64,000 bases of DNA from assembly GCF_004115215.2 (NCBI RefSeq), contig NC_041738.1, positions 15,470,669 through 15,534,668 on the forward strand, read 5' to 3'. The translations under genes and the position numbers were made by a program. Positions 9,864 through 23,601 of the stretch are shown here, piece by piece. This stretch comes from Ornithorhynchus anatinus. Taxonomy: Eukaryota; Chordata; Mammalia; Monotremata; Ornithorhynchidae. The notes below the pieces were generated by a model. It did no database searches. It was not told where the DNA came from and saw only the letters and a program-made list of their open reading frames with translations. Within the stretch, counting starts at the first letter, position 1. Each line of letters starts with the position of its first letter.

Positions 9864-10077
9864 AGGCCCCCCGGTCCCCCCGGTCCCCCCGGTCCCCCCG
9901 GCCCCCCCCGGGAACAGACCTCCCTCCCCCTCCCCCTCCCCGATCGGGGCTCGGGAACGAATTTCTTCCTGCAACGAAGCCCGGCCCAGAAAAGCGGGAC
10001 CCCCCGGGCTGGGTGTCCGCCCCCGCGCTCCTTCCCCTCCGGCCCCGGGACCCCTTCTCCCGGCCCAGCCCCCCACC

Positions 10078-10083
10078 AATAAA
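10078..10083 (+). terminator. AATAAA after the unrecognised small gene
   Basis: Lies 215 bases after the proposed stop in unique GC-rich sequence outside any recognised repeat, which supports a real transcription unit ending here. Confidence 0.55.
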
Positions 10084-10377
10084 CTCCTCCCCGGCATCTT
10101 CCCGCCTGGTTCTTCGGCCGCCGTCGGACCCCTCCCCCCGGGATCCCGCTCTAGCCCCATTTCGCAGTGGGGAGGGAGAGGGAAAGCAGCTCAAGTCCCT
10201 CGCCCGAGAGCAGCCTCCGTCCCTTTCCTACGGGGAAACTGAGGCAGGGGAAAGGGAGGGAGGAATTATCCTCAGGTCGGAGCTAGCGGGTTTGGACGGA
10301 TCCTAATCGAGGGTTCCGGGCTGGGTCACTGGAGGGAGAGTTTGACCGGAAGCTCCTGGTGGACCGGTTGGATAGGG

Positions 10378-10470
10378 TTTCCTACCCCTGCTGTCCTCTC
10401 CCAAGCGCTTAGTTCAGTGTCCCGCGCATAGTGAGCGCCCAATAAATACGATGGATGGAAGGAATAGGGG
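10378..10470 (+). repeat. LINE2 3' end fragment
   Basis: 'tcccaagcgcttagttcagt' followed by 'gcgcccaataaatacgatgg' is the terminal LINE2 sequence in sense orientation. Confidence 0.8.
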
Positions 10471-10485
10471 TGTTGGGTCACTGGG

Positions 10486-11075
10486 GAAGCATCGTGGCTT
10501 AGTGAAAAGAGGCTGGGTTTGGGAATCAGAGGTCGTGGGTTCTAATGCCGGCTCTGCCATTCATCAGCTGTGTGACTTTGGGCTAGTCACTTCACTTCTC
10601 TGTGCCTCAGTCCCCTCCTCTGTAAAATGGGGATGAAGACGGTGAGCCCCACGTGGAACCACCTGATGACCCTGTATCTCCCCCAGCGCTTAGAGCAGTG
10701 CTCTGCCCATAGTAAGCGCTTAACAAATACCGACATTATTATTATTATTATTATTATTCTCTGGGCCTCGGTCCCCTCCTCTGTAAGATGGGGATGAAGA
10801 CGGTGAGCCCCACGTGGGACAACCTGATGACCCTGTATCTCCCCCAGCGCTTAGAACAGTGCTCAGCGCATAGGAAGCGCTTACCAAATACCCACATTAT
10901 TATTATTATTATTATTCTCTGCGCCTCAGTCCCCTCCTCTGTAAAGTGGGGATGAAGACGGTGAGCCCCACGTGGGACAACCCTGATGACCCTGTATCTC
11001 CCCCAGCGCTTAGAACAGTGCTCAGCGCATAGGAAGCGCTTAACAAATACCCAAATTATTAAATTACGTTTATTA
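10486..11075 (+). repeat. MON1 SINE with two extra tandem copies of its 3' half
   Basis: A full MON1 (10486-10757) is followed by two more copies of its about 155-bp 3' half (about 10758-10915 and 10916-11070). Each is joined through ATT repeats to 'ctctgngcctcagtcccctc'. The same architecture recurs at 28.2 kb, 32.0 kb and 48.4 kb. Confidence 0.85.
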
Positions 11076-11099
11076 TTAGGCCTACAGTAGACCTCCCCG

Positions 11100-11397
11100 G
11101 AGGGCGGGGGTGCGGGGAGCCCCCACCGAAGCCCGACGCTCCGCCCCGCCCCGCCCCGCCCCGCCGTCATGTGACTCCTTTCCCCCCCTCCCGGGCTCTC
11201 CGTCCTCTCGCGAGATCTCCGTGGGTCAAGGTCCTCTGTGGGGCCGCTGGGCTTTTTGCCTCCCGCCCCGCCCATCGTCGGGTCACGTGTGTCCGGTTCC
11301 CGGGGAGAGGCCCTTCCGGGTCGGGCGGCGGCGGCGGCGGCGGTTCCGGCGGCGGCGGCGGCGGCGAGTTCAGTAACGGCCCGAGCCCTGGGGCTCG
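11100..11397 (+). promoter_or_regulatory. COASY promoter and noncoding first exon
   Basis: CpG island with the palindrome TCTCGCGAGA at 11206-11215 (a known core-promoter motif), an E-box CACGTG near 11284-11289, and GGC/GGCGGC repeats in the 5' UTR. A strong donor (CTCG/gtgagtag) ends the exon at 11397. It should splice to the acceptor at 12626-12628, upstream of the COASY start codon. Confidence 0.7.
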
Positions 11398-11484
11398 GTG
11401 AGTAGCGAGCACCGGGCCCAGCGCCCCGCAGCTTCGCCCCGCCCCGCATGACCCCCGCACTTTCATTTCCGCCCCGTCCGTCAA

Positions 11485-11700
11485 ACTCTTCCCACGCCCG
11501 TCTGCACACGGCCCCGCCCATTTGCACACAGCCCCTCCCTCCCGTTCCCCAGGCCCCGCCCATTTGCACACGGCCCCGCCCCTCTCGTCCGCCAGACCCC
11601 GCCCGTCTGCACACGGCCCCGCCCTCCCTTCCATTAGGCCCCGCCCATCTGCACACGGCCCCGCCCCTCTCGTCCGCCAGACCCCGCCCCCTCATCCCGA
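11485..11700 (+). repeat. Minisatellite in COASY intron 1
   Basis: About five copies of a unit containing 'gcccatctgcacacggcccc' with variable spacers such as 'gcccctctcgtccgccagac' (period about 30-65 bp). Confidence 0.8.
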
Positions 11701-11744
11701 GGAGTCCGGGCCGTGGTGGGCCCGCCACAGACCCAAAAATCTGC

Positions 11745-12580
11745 CCATCAATCAATCGATCGTATTTACTGCGCCCTTATTGTGGGCAGAGCACCGTACT
11801 AAGCGCTTGGGCGAGTACAACACAATATTACAGAGTTGGTAGACGCCTTCCCTGCCCAGGACGAGCTCACGGGCCAGAGCCGGAGGCGGACGTTAATAGA
11901 AATAAATTACGGACATCGCCACGAGTGCGGTGGGGCCGATGGGAGGGCGTGGGAATGACGGGAACAAATCCGGGAGACGCTGAAGGGAGTGGGAGAAGGG
12001 GAAATGAGGGCTTAATCAGGGAAGGCCTCTTGGAGGAGATGGGCCTTGAACAGGGCTTTGAAAGTCCCGGGGAGAGGCGCCGGCGGATCCGAGGAGGGAC
12101 GGCGTGCCAGGCCGGAGGCAGGACGGGAGCGAGAGGTCGGCAGCGAGATAGATGAGATGAAGGTACAGTGACTAGGTTGGCCTTTAGAGGAGAGAAATGT
12201 GCCGGCTGGGTTGTAGTAGGAGAGCAGCGAGGTGAGGTAGGAGGAGGCAAGGTGATTAAATCCAACGGTAAAGAGCATCCGTTTGAGGCGGAGGCGGGTG
12301 GACAACCCGTCAGAGTTCTTGGACTTGAACCGAAAGGTTTTGTAGAAAACTGATTCGGGCAGTAGAATGAACTTCGGACTGGAGTGGGGAGAGAGAAGGG
12401 AGGTCAGCAAGGAAGCTGGTAGAGCAATCCAGGCAGGATAGGAGAAGTGCTTGGATTAACGTAGCTTGGGTGAAGACGGGAGGGTGGATTTTAGCGAAGT
12501 CGTGAAGGTCCAACCGAGAGGATTTAGGGATAGGTTAAATATGCGGGTTGAATGAGAGAGGGGAGTCCAGGATACCACCG
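11745..12580 (-). repeat. LINE2 3' portion (antisense to COASY)
   Basis: Begins with the inverted LINE2 tail ('atcaatcgatcgtatttact') and continues about 0.8 kb into the body. The minus strand keeps recognisable C-terminal ORF residues of the family (HLASSYLTSLLSYYNPA...FKALFKAHLLQEAFP). 5'-truncated and broken. Confidence 0.85.
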
Positions 12581-12750
12581 AGCTTCCTCGGCCCGAGTTC
12601 CCCGGTCGTCCCCCTTGCCCTCCCACAGGATCCCCGGTGGCCCCGGGACCCCAGCCCTCACACTCCACCGTATCCGTGCACAGGTCTCGGCCCCCAGCCG
12701 CCCTCGGGCCCGACGGGAGCGGGGCCGTGGCCGCGGGCGGAGCGGCCGCC

Positions 12751-17551
<4,801 letters not shown>

Positions 17552-17806
17552 TTGTCAGTGATTCCCCGCCCAAGCCTACCGGCCGGACGTATCTCAGAGG
17601 AGGCAGAGCCGAGCGGAGCCCGGGAGAGCTGGACCCGGGGACCGAGGGCCAGGGTGCGGGCCCGCTCCCACCTCCCCGCCCGCCTGCCGGGGCCCCCACC
17701 CGGGGACCGCCGCTGTTCGGGGTTGGGGGGGAGAGGGGGGCGGGCCCTTCCCCTGCCCCCGCCCCGGGCCCTTCCTCTGCCCCTGCCCCGGGCCCCAGCT
17801 GGACCA

Positions 17807-17812
17807 ATTAAA
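17807..17812 (+). terminator. ATTAAA, candidate COASY poly(A) signal
   Basis: ATTAAA in 'ggaccaattaaaggcaaatt', 256 bases after the COASY stop, in unique sequence before the next repeats. Confidence 0.6.
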
Positions 17813-17819
17813 GGCAAAT

Positions 17820-18380
17820 TTGGGGGCTGTGCGGTGTCTGCTTCCACTTCAGCCCCAGCCTCCTCCCAGGTTTCCCAGGCGTGCGGGGTGCCCCCCCCGC
17901 CTCTGCCCCAGGCTCCCCCCTGCAGGACTCAGCCCTCGGCTGTCACCTGGATGGGCTGGGGGATGGAGGGTCAAGGGAATCGAGTGGACCTGCACCTGGG
18001 GCAACCCTCCCCCTGCAGTGTGGCTGTGGCTACTTCTTCACAGAAAGAAAATGAGAGGATGCAGGGCCCACTGCCCTCTCTGTCCCATCTGGGCATCCCC
18101 AACCGGGCTCTGCCCTCTCTCTGTGGCCCGAGCGTGGAACCCGGGGAGAGACAGGCCCGGGAGCCAGCGGTCCTGGGCACTGGCTCGTACCAGCTGGCCC
18201 TGACCCCGGCTCTCGGGAGCAGGATAAAGGGAAAGCCCCCGGAGGGGACAGAGAGGAGAAGAATCTCCATCCAGGTTAGAGTAGTGGAGCCGAACCACTC
18301 GTCCCCTCGCTCGTTCTTGCCTCCGTGCATCCTTGAGATGCTCTCCCCCCACAGAGGTGCAGGATCACCAATATCGCACA
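17820..18380. other. Unique intergenic sequence between COASY and MLX
   Basis: No repeat, exon or RNA gene recognised. Long open stretches exist on both strands but lack recognisable protein, start context or splice logic. Confidence 0.5.
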
Positions 18381-18382
18381 GC

Positions 18383-18735
18383 GTGGCCTGGTGGAGAGAA
18401 TACAGGCCCTGGAGTCAGAGGATCTGGGTTCTACTCTGGCTCTGCCAATTACTTCTTGTGTGACCTTGGACAAATCATTTAACTTCTCTGCACCTTGGTT
18501 TTCCTGTTCTTCCTCCTATTTAGACATTGAGCCCCATGTGGGACGGGACTGTGTCCAACCTAGTAACTTGTATCTGCCCCAGTGTTTAGACCAGTCTTGT
18601 CTGTCTGTCTCCCCCGATTAGACTGTGAGCCCATCAAGAGGCAGGGACTGTATCTGTTACCGATTTGTATATTCCAAGCGCTTAGTACAGTGCTCTGCAC
18701 ATAGTAAGCGCTCAATAAATACTATTGAATGAATG
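18383..18735 (+). repeat. MON1 variant followed by LINE2 3' end
   Basis: A MON1-related element of the older type ('gcgtggcctggtggagagaa', about 18383-18600) is followed by the LINE2 tail 'caagcgcttagtacagtgct' ending 'gcgctcaataaatactattg'. Confidence 0.8.
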
Positions 18736-18739
18736 ACAT

Positions 18740-19105
18740 ATAGAAGCGGCATGGTCTAGGGAGTAGAGCCCAGGCCTGGGATTTAGAAGGGCCTGGGTTC
18801 TAATGCCGGCTCCGCCCCTTGTCTGCTGTGTGAACTTGGGCGAGTTACTTCAATTTCTGTACTCCTCGGTTCCCTCATCTGTAAAATGGGAATTAAGGCT
18901 GTGAGCCCCATGTGGGACAGAGACTGTGTACAATCTGATTAGCTTGTATCTACCCCAGTACTTAGAATAGTGCTTGACACATTCATTCATTCATAGTATT
19001 ACTGTGTGCAGAACACTGTACTAAGCGCCTGGAATGTACAGTTCGGACACATAGTAGTGGCTTAACAAATGCCATTATCATCATCATCATAGTAAGCATT
19101 TAATG
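18740..19105 (+). repeat. MON1 variant interrupted by a LINE2 tail with target-site duplication
   Basis: The MON1 tail 'gtgcttgacacat' is split by an inverted LINE2 3' fragment (about 18983-19047) and resumes at 'gacacatagtagtggc'. GACACAT flanks both sides, a 7-bp target-site duplication. Confidence 0.8.
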
Positions 19106-19249
19106 AATACCATAAAAAAGAACAGTTATTCCAACTGGGCATGGAAGCCGAGCACCTGTTACTGACAGTTTGTGAAAGTATTTGTAACCTCAACATTCCC
19201 TGGCCCGGCTCCTTGGATTCTGAAGTCAACGGAAGCCCACCTGACCTCT

Positions 19250-19395
19250 AAATAGGAGGGGGGACAGGGAAACTGAGGTGCAGAGAAGTTAAATGACTTG
19301 TCCAAGGTCACACGGCCAGTAACTGGCAGAGCGGGGATTAGAACCCAGGTCCTCTGCCTCCCAGGCCTGTATTTTCTCTCGCCTAGGTGGCTCCC
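19250..19395 (-). repeat. MON1-related SINE fragment
   Basis: 'agagaagttaaatgacttgt' through 'gggattagaacccaggtcct' is the inverted middle and 5' part of a MON1-type SINE. Confidence 0.75.
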
Positions 19396-19775
19396 GGTCC
19401 GACGGCCCCCCGTCTCTTCCAGCATGCCCCAGGCCTCCCCGTGCCGACCCCACAGCCTCCGAGAAAGGGGGTCCTGGGGTCTCTTGGCACCTGCGGGGCC
19501 CCTGGGCGGGGTACCCAGCTCCACGACCCAAGAGACACAGGCATCTGAGGCGGTCACTGATCTCCGGCAGTACGCAAAGAAGCCCCGGCCTGAGCTGGGG
19601 CGGGGAGGGCAGGTCACCCTGCAGCAGATACAGATGGGCGGCTAATTGCCCCCCCAGCCCGGACGGGTGCCATGATGACATCTTGTGGCCGGGCACGGAA
19701 CTGCCCGAGGGCCGCGGCCCCCGACCGCGGGGCATTCTGAGACATGTAGTTCGCGCCCAGGGCAGGCCTGCTAAA
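19396..19775. other. Unique intergenic sequence
   Basis: CpG-bearing unique stretch that includes 'attctgagacatgtagttcg' (about 19734-19753), reminiscent of the ZNF143/THAP11-type ACTACA element read in reverse. No transcript structure recognised. Confidence 0.35.
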
Positions 19776-20165
19776 ATAAAGAATGGTGGTATTTGTTAAG
19801 CGCTTATTTTGTGCAAAGCACTGTTCCAAGCACTGGGAGATAGAAGGTGATCAGGTTGTCCCACGTGGGGCTCACAGTTTTCATCCCCACTGTCCAGATG
19901 AGGTCACTGGGACCCAGAGAAGTGAAGTGACTTGCTCGAAGTCAAACAGCCGGCAAGCGGCCGAGCCGGGATTAGAACCCACGACCTCAGACTCCCGAGC
20001 CCGGGCTCCTTCCACTGAGTCACGCCACAAAGGGCCAGGTCCTTCTGCCTTATGGTGGTTACCACGCCTGGACTCACTCGGAGCCAAGTGCGGGCCCCTA
20101 AGGCTTAGCACAGCGCTCTGCCCCCAGCAAGCGCCCAATAAAAACGATCGCATGAATGACTGAGC
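19776..20165 (-). repeat. MON1 SINE (minus) plus a plus-strand LINE2 tail
   Basis: Inverted MON1 from 'aaagaatggtggtatttgtt' to about 20030. Then LINE2 tail 'aaggcttagcacagcgctct' with 'gcgcccaataaaaacgatcg' at about 20098-20155. Confidence 0.8.
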
Positions 20166-20214
20166 AAACATAATCGTCGAATGACGTCCGACGGCATTGG
20201 AATTGGATCAAGGG

Positions 20215-20640
20215 TTCAAATCCCACTCAGCCCTTTGTCAGCTTAAGTTCTCTGGGATCAGTGACCTCATCTGGAAGATGGGGATGAATAATAATAATAA
20301 TGTTGGTATCTGCTAAGCGCTATGTGCAAAGCGCTGGGGTAGATAGAGGGTCATCAGGTTGTCCCATGTGAGGCTCATAATCCTAATGCCCATTTTACAG
20401 GAGGGGTAACTGAGGCCCAGAGACGTGAAGTGACTCGCCCACAGTCACACAGCTAAGTGGCAGAGCCGGGATTCGAACCCATGACCTCTGACTCCCAAGC
20501 CTGTGCTCTTTCCACTGAGCCTCGCTGCTGAAGACTGGGAGCCCCACGTGGGACCACCCGATCACCTTCTATCCCCTTCAGCGCTTAGCACATAGTAAGC
20601 GCTTAGCAAATGCCATCTATTATTATTCTCGAGCGCCGGA
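20215..20640. repeat. MON1 inserted into an older MON1 of opposite orientation
   Basis: A plus-strand MON1 starts near 20215, is interrupted after 'gatggggatgaa' by a complete minus-strand MON1 (about 20289-20529), and resumes at 'gaagactgggagccccacgt'. It ends in ATT repeats near 20628. Confidence 0.8.
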
Positions 20641-20669
20641 GGTGTGCAGGGCACTGAGCTGGACTCCTC

Positions 20670-20775
20670 TCCCTCATTCAATAGTATTTCTGGAGCGCTG
20701 ACTGCGTGCAGAGCACCGTCCTAGGCGCTTGGAGTGGACAATTGGGCAACGGAGAGAGACCATCCGCGCCCCACG
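20670..20775 (-). repeat. LINE2 3' end in the MLX upstream region
   Basis: 'ttcaatagtatttctggagc' and 'cgtcctaggcgcttggagtg': inverted LINE2 tail lying only about 220 bases upstream of the MLX start codon. Confidence 0.75.
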
Positions 20776-20994
20776 ACGGGCGGCAGAGGCAAAGGGCACG
20801 AAACAGAAACCAGAGGAGAGCGGCAGCGGCAGCCCGGCACGGCTCCGGCCCCGGGCCTCGGGAGCGAGGCCTCGGAGGGGGCGGGGAAGGCAGCCGGCCC
20901 GGGTCCGCCTCGCCGGACGAGGATTCGCGGGGCCGCGGCACGTGAGCGCCCCGCCCCGCCCCGCCCCGCCCCCGGTGCCCGGTTCGGCCGGAGG
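20776..20994 (+). promoter_or_regulatory. MLX CpG promoter
   Basis: GC-rich with repeated CCCCGCC boxes at 20950-20973 immediately before the ATG. No TATA box. Confidence 0.5.
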
Positions 20995-23000
20995 ATGGCG
21001 GAGCCCGTCGCCTCGCCCGAGGACCCGTGGGTCAAGGCGAGTCCCGGGGACCCTCGCGGGCCGGGGCGGGGGGGGCAGGCTCGGGCCTCGGGAGGGACCC
21101 CCCGCTCCCGCTCCCGCTCCCGCTCCCGGGGCTGACGGTGCGGCTCTGCTCTTCCGCAGGTGGAGTCGGCCTACAGCGACAACAGCCTCGACCCGGGTGA
21201 GTCTCGAGCCCGGCCGGCCCTCGGGGGGAGGAGAGGGAGAGGGAGGAGGAGGAGGAGGAGGAGGAGGAGAGGGGCGGGCGAGGCGGGCGGCCCCGGACCC
21301 CACCCACTTCCCTGCTCGGGCCCGGAAGGGGCGGTGGGCGGCGGAGGGCCTGGCGCGGGGAGCGGGGCCCGGGGCCCGGGAAAGCGCGGGCCCGGGGCCT
21401 CAGTGTCTCTGTCTCTGTAGAAAGCACCCGGAAGGGGAGCGTAGTGTCCAGAGCCAATAGCATCGGCTCCACCAGCGCTTCTTCCGTCCCCAACACAGGT
21501 AGCGCCCACGCTCCCCGCCCTCCCCCCTCCCCCCGACACTCAGGATGGGCTACTTGGGGGCCACGGGGGTTGGGGCCCCGGGTCCAGGGTGAGCCCCGGG
21601 GCCCGGCCCCGTGGCGGCCCGTTGCCCACCGTCGGGCCCCACCCCGTGGCGCTCACTCCGCGGCCCGGCCCTCGGGCCCTCCCTCTGCTCTCCATCCCTC
21701 GCCCGGCTCCTAGACGACGAGGACAGCGACTACCACCAAGAGGCCCACGAGGAGTCATACAAAGATCGGCGCCGCCGGGCCCACACCCAGGCCGAGCAGA
21801 AGAGGAGGGACGCCATCAAGGTGGGCGGAGGGGGGTGTCCGGCCTCCCCGGCCCCACTCGGACCCCCTAGCCCCGCCGCGAGTTGGCGCCGGGCGGCGCC
21901 CCACCCCTCCCGCCCCGGCCCGCTCCGGCCGAGCCCCCGGGGACCTCGGCGGATCACGCGGCCCGGGCCCCCGGGTCGGCGCGGGCCCCAGGGAGGGAGC
22001 GGGCTCGCCGGGACCACCTTCCATCCCCCGGCTTACCGCCCCCACAGAGAGGCTACGATGACCTCCAGGCCATCGTCCCCACGTGCCAGCAACAGGACTT
22101 CCCCCTCGGCTCCCAGAAGCTCAGCAAGGCCATCGTCCTGCAGAAAAGTGAGGCGGGGCCCAGAGGGCGGGGCGGGGGTCAGGGGTGGCCTGGCCGGGGA
22201 CCGATCCCACCGCCCTCAGCCTCTGACTCAGCCTCCCCCCAACCTCCCTCCAGCCATCGACTACATCCAGTTCCTCCACAAGGAGAAGAAGAAGCAGGAG
22301 GAGGAAGTGTCCACCCTACGCAAGGATGTCACGGCCCTGAAGATCATGAAGGTGTAAGGAAGGAAAGGGGGGAGCCAATGCGCAAGCCTCCCAGGCCTCT
22401 TGCAGGTTGACCGCAGGAGAGAATGCAGCCCCCCAGCTGAGCCCTAACCCCCACCCCCGACTGTATCTACTAGGACACCACTAATGCTCATTCCATGTCC
22501 CCAGCTGATTCGGGTCTCCCAGGGTGGGGCTGGGGGGGGCAGGGCCGGGCCGGGCGGCTTTCGAGCGGGGCCTGGCTCCTTGCAGCAATTACGAGCAGAT
22601 CGTGAAGGCGCATCAGGACAGCCCCCATGAGGGAGAGGGGCAGGTCTCCGACCAGGTCAAGTTCGGCGTGTTCCAGGGGGTCATGGACTCGCTGTTCCAG
22701 TCCTTCAACGCCTCCGTGTCTGTGGCCAACTTCCAGGAGCTGTCCGCCTGTGTCTTCAGCTGGATCGAGGAGCACTGCAAGCCTCAGGTCCGCCCGGGGG
22801 TTGGGGCTCGTTCGGGCCAGCGGGACTCAGGCCCGGGATAGGGGGCGGCGCCTCTGCCGCTTCTCCTGCCGTACCCGGAGGCTGGAGTCCGTCCGGGCCT
22901 GGGCTCAACGCAGCCCTCTCTCTACCCATTTTCTGCCCCTCAGACCCTGCGGGAGATCGTCATCGGAGTCCTGCACCAGCTGAAGAACCAGCTCTACTGA
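20995..23000 (+). CDS. MLX: MLX, bHLH-leucine zipper partner of MondoA/ChREBP and MAD proteins
   Basis: Eight exons (20995-21036, 21160-21196, 21421-21498, 21714-21820, 22048-22147, 22254-22353, 22586-22787, 22944-23000) join in phase to give 240 aa. MLX dimerises with MondoA (MLXIP), ChREBP (MLXIPL) or MXD proteins and binds E-boxes and carbohydrate-response elements. Visible parts: N-terminus AEPVASPEDPWVK; the optional segment RKGSVVSRANSIGSTSASS in exon 3, used in longer human isoforms; the basic region DRRRRAHTQAEQKRRDAIK; the helix-loop-helix YDDLQAIVPTC...SKAIVLQK; the zipper and DCD tail ending HQLKNQLY. The exon 1 donor reads AAG/gcgagt, a GC rather than GT donor. Frame intact. The gene converges on PSMC3IP. 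Confidence 0.96.
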
Positions 23001-23454
23001 CCACGGGACGGGGAGGGGGAGGACCGGGCCCAGCGCACGGGCCCGTCCGCCCGGAGGCGACGACGGACAGGGAGCCGTCACTACGAGAGCTTCCGGCTAT
23101 CCCTTCACCGTCAGCGGGGCCCACCCCTCACGGGGCGGGCCGGCAACCCCGATGGCCTGGGCCCACCGACCAGACGTTGGCCGGGGCCACCTCCACCAGC
23201 GCGGGACTGCGGGGATTGGGCCCGAAGGGAGCCACAGCCCCGCTCCCTGCATCGCCTGACTCCACTCTCCAACGCTGATCGTTCTGTGGGGCAGCTGAGG
23301 GCAGAACTGTGTGGGGGGTCTCGGCCCAGCCCACCCCATTTCAGCTCTGGGGGCCTGGGCCCCCCCTCAACCGCACAGAGTGCCGGGGGTGGGGGGCGCC
23401 TCCCTCATCACTCAACCGGAGAAATGAAGTATTTTTCTACCACCCAGAAATGAC

Positions 23455-23460
23455 AATAAA
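23455..23460 (+). terminator. AATAAA, MLX poly(A) signal
   Basis: Lies 455 bases after the MLX stop and only about 140 bases from the stop codon of convergent PSMC3IP, so the two transcripts probably overlap or nearly touch at their 3' ends. No clear minus-strand AATAAA for PSMC3IP was seen here. Confidence 0.75.
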
Positions 23461-23601
23461 CTTGGCACAGTGTTGGAGTTTAACACTTTTCCACAATGGC
23501 TGCAGCCGGCCTAACCCTGGCCGGGCTCACACAGGTCCTAAAGTGAACCCGCCCTTCGGCCCCCGTCCAGACCCCCGTTCTCGGCACCCGGCGGCAGCGG
23601 C

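Noticed and set aside
17552-18463. Long plus-strand open frame after COASY
   Set aside because: It runs through the probable COASY 3' UTR and poly(A) signal into a SINE, with no recognisable domain.
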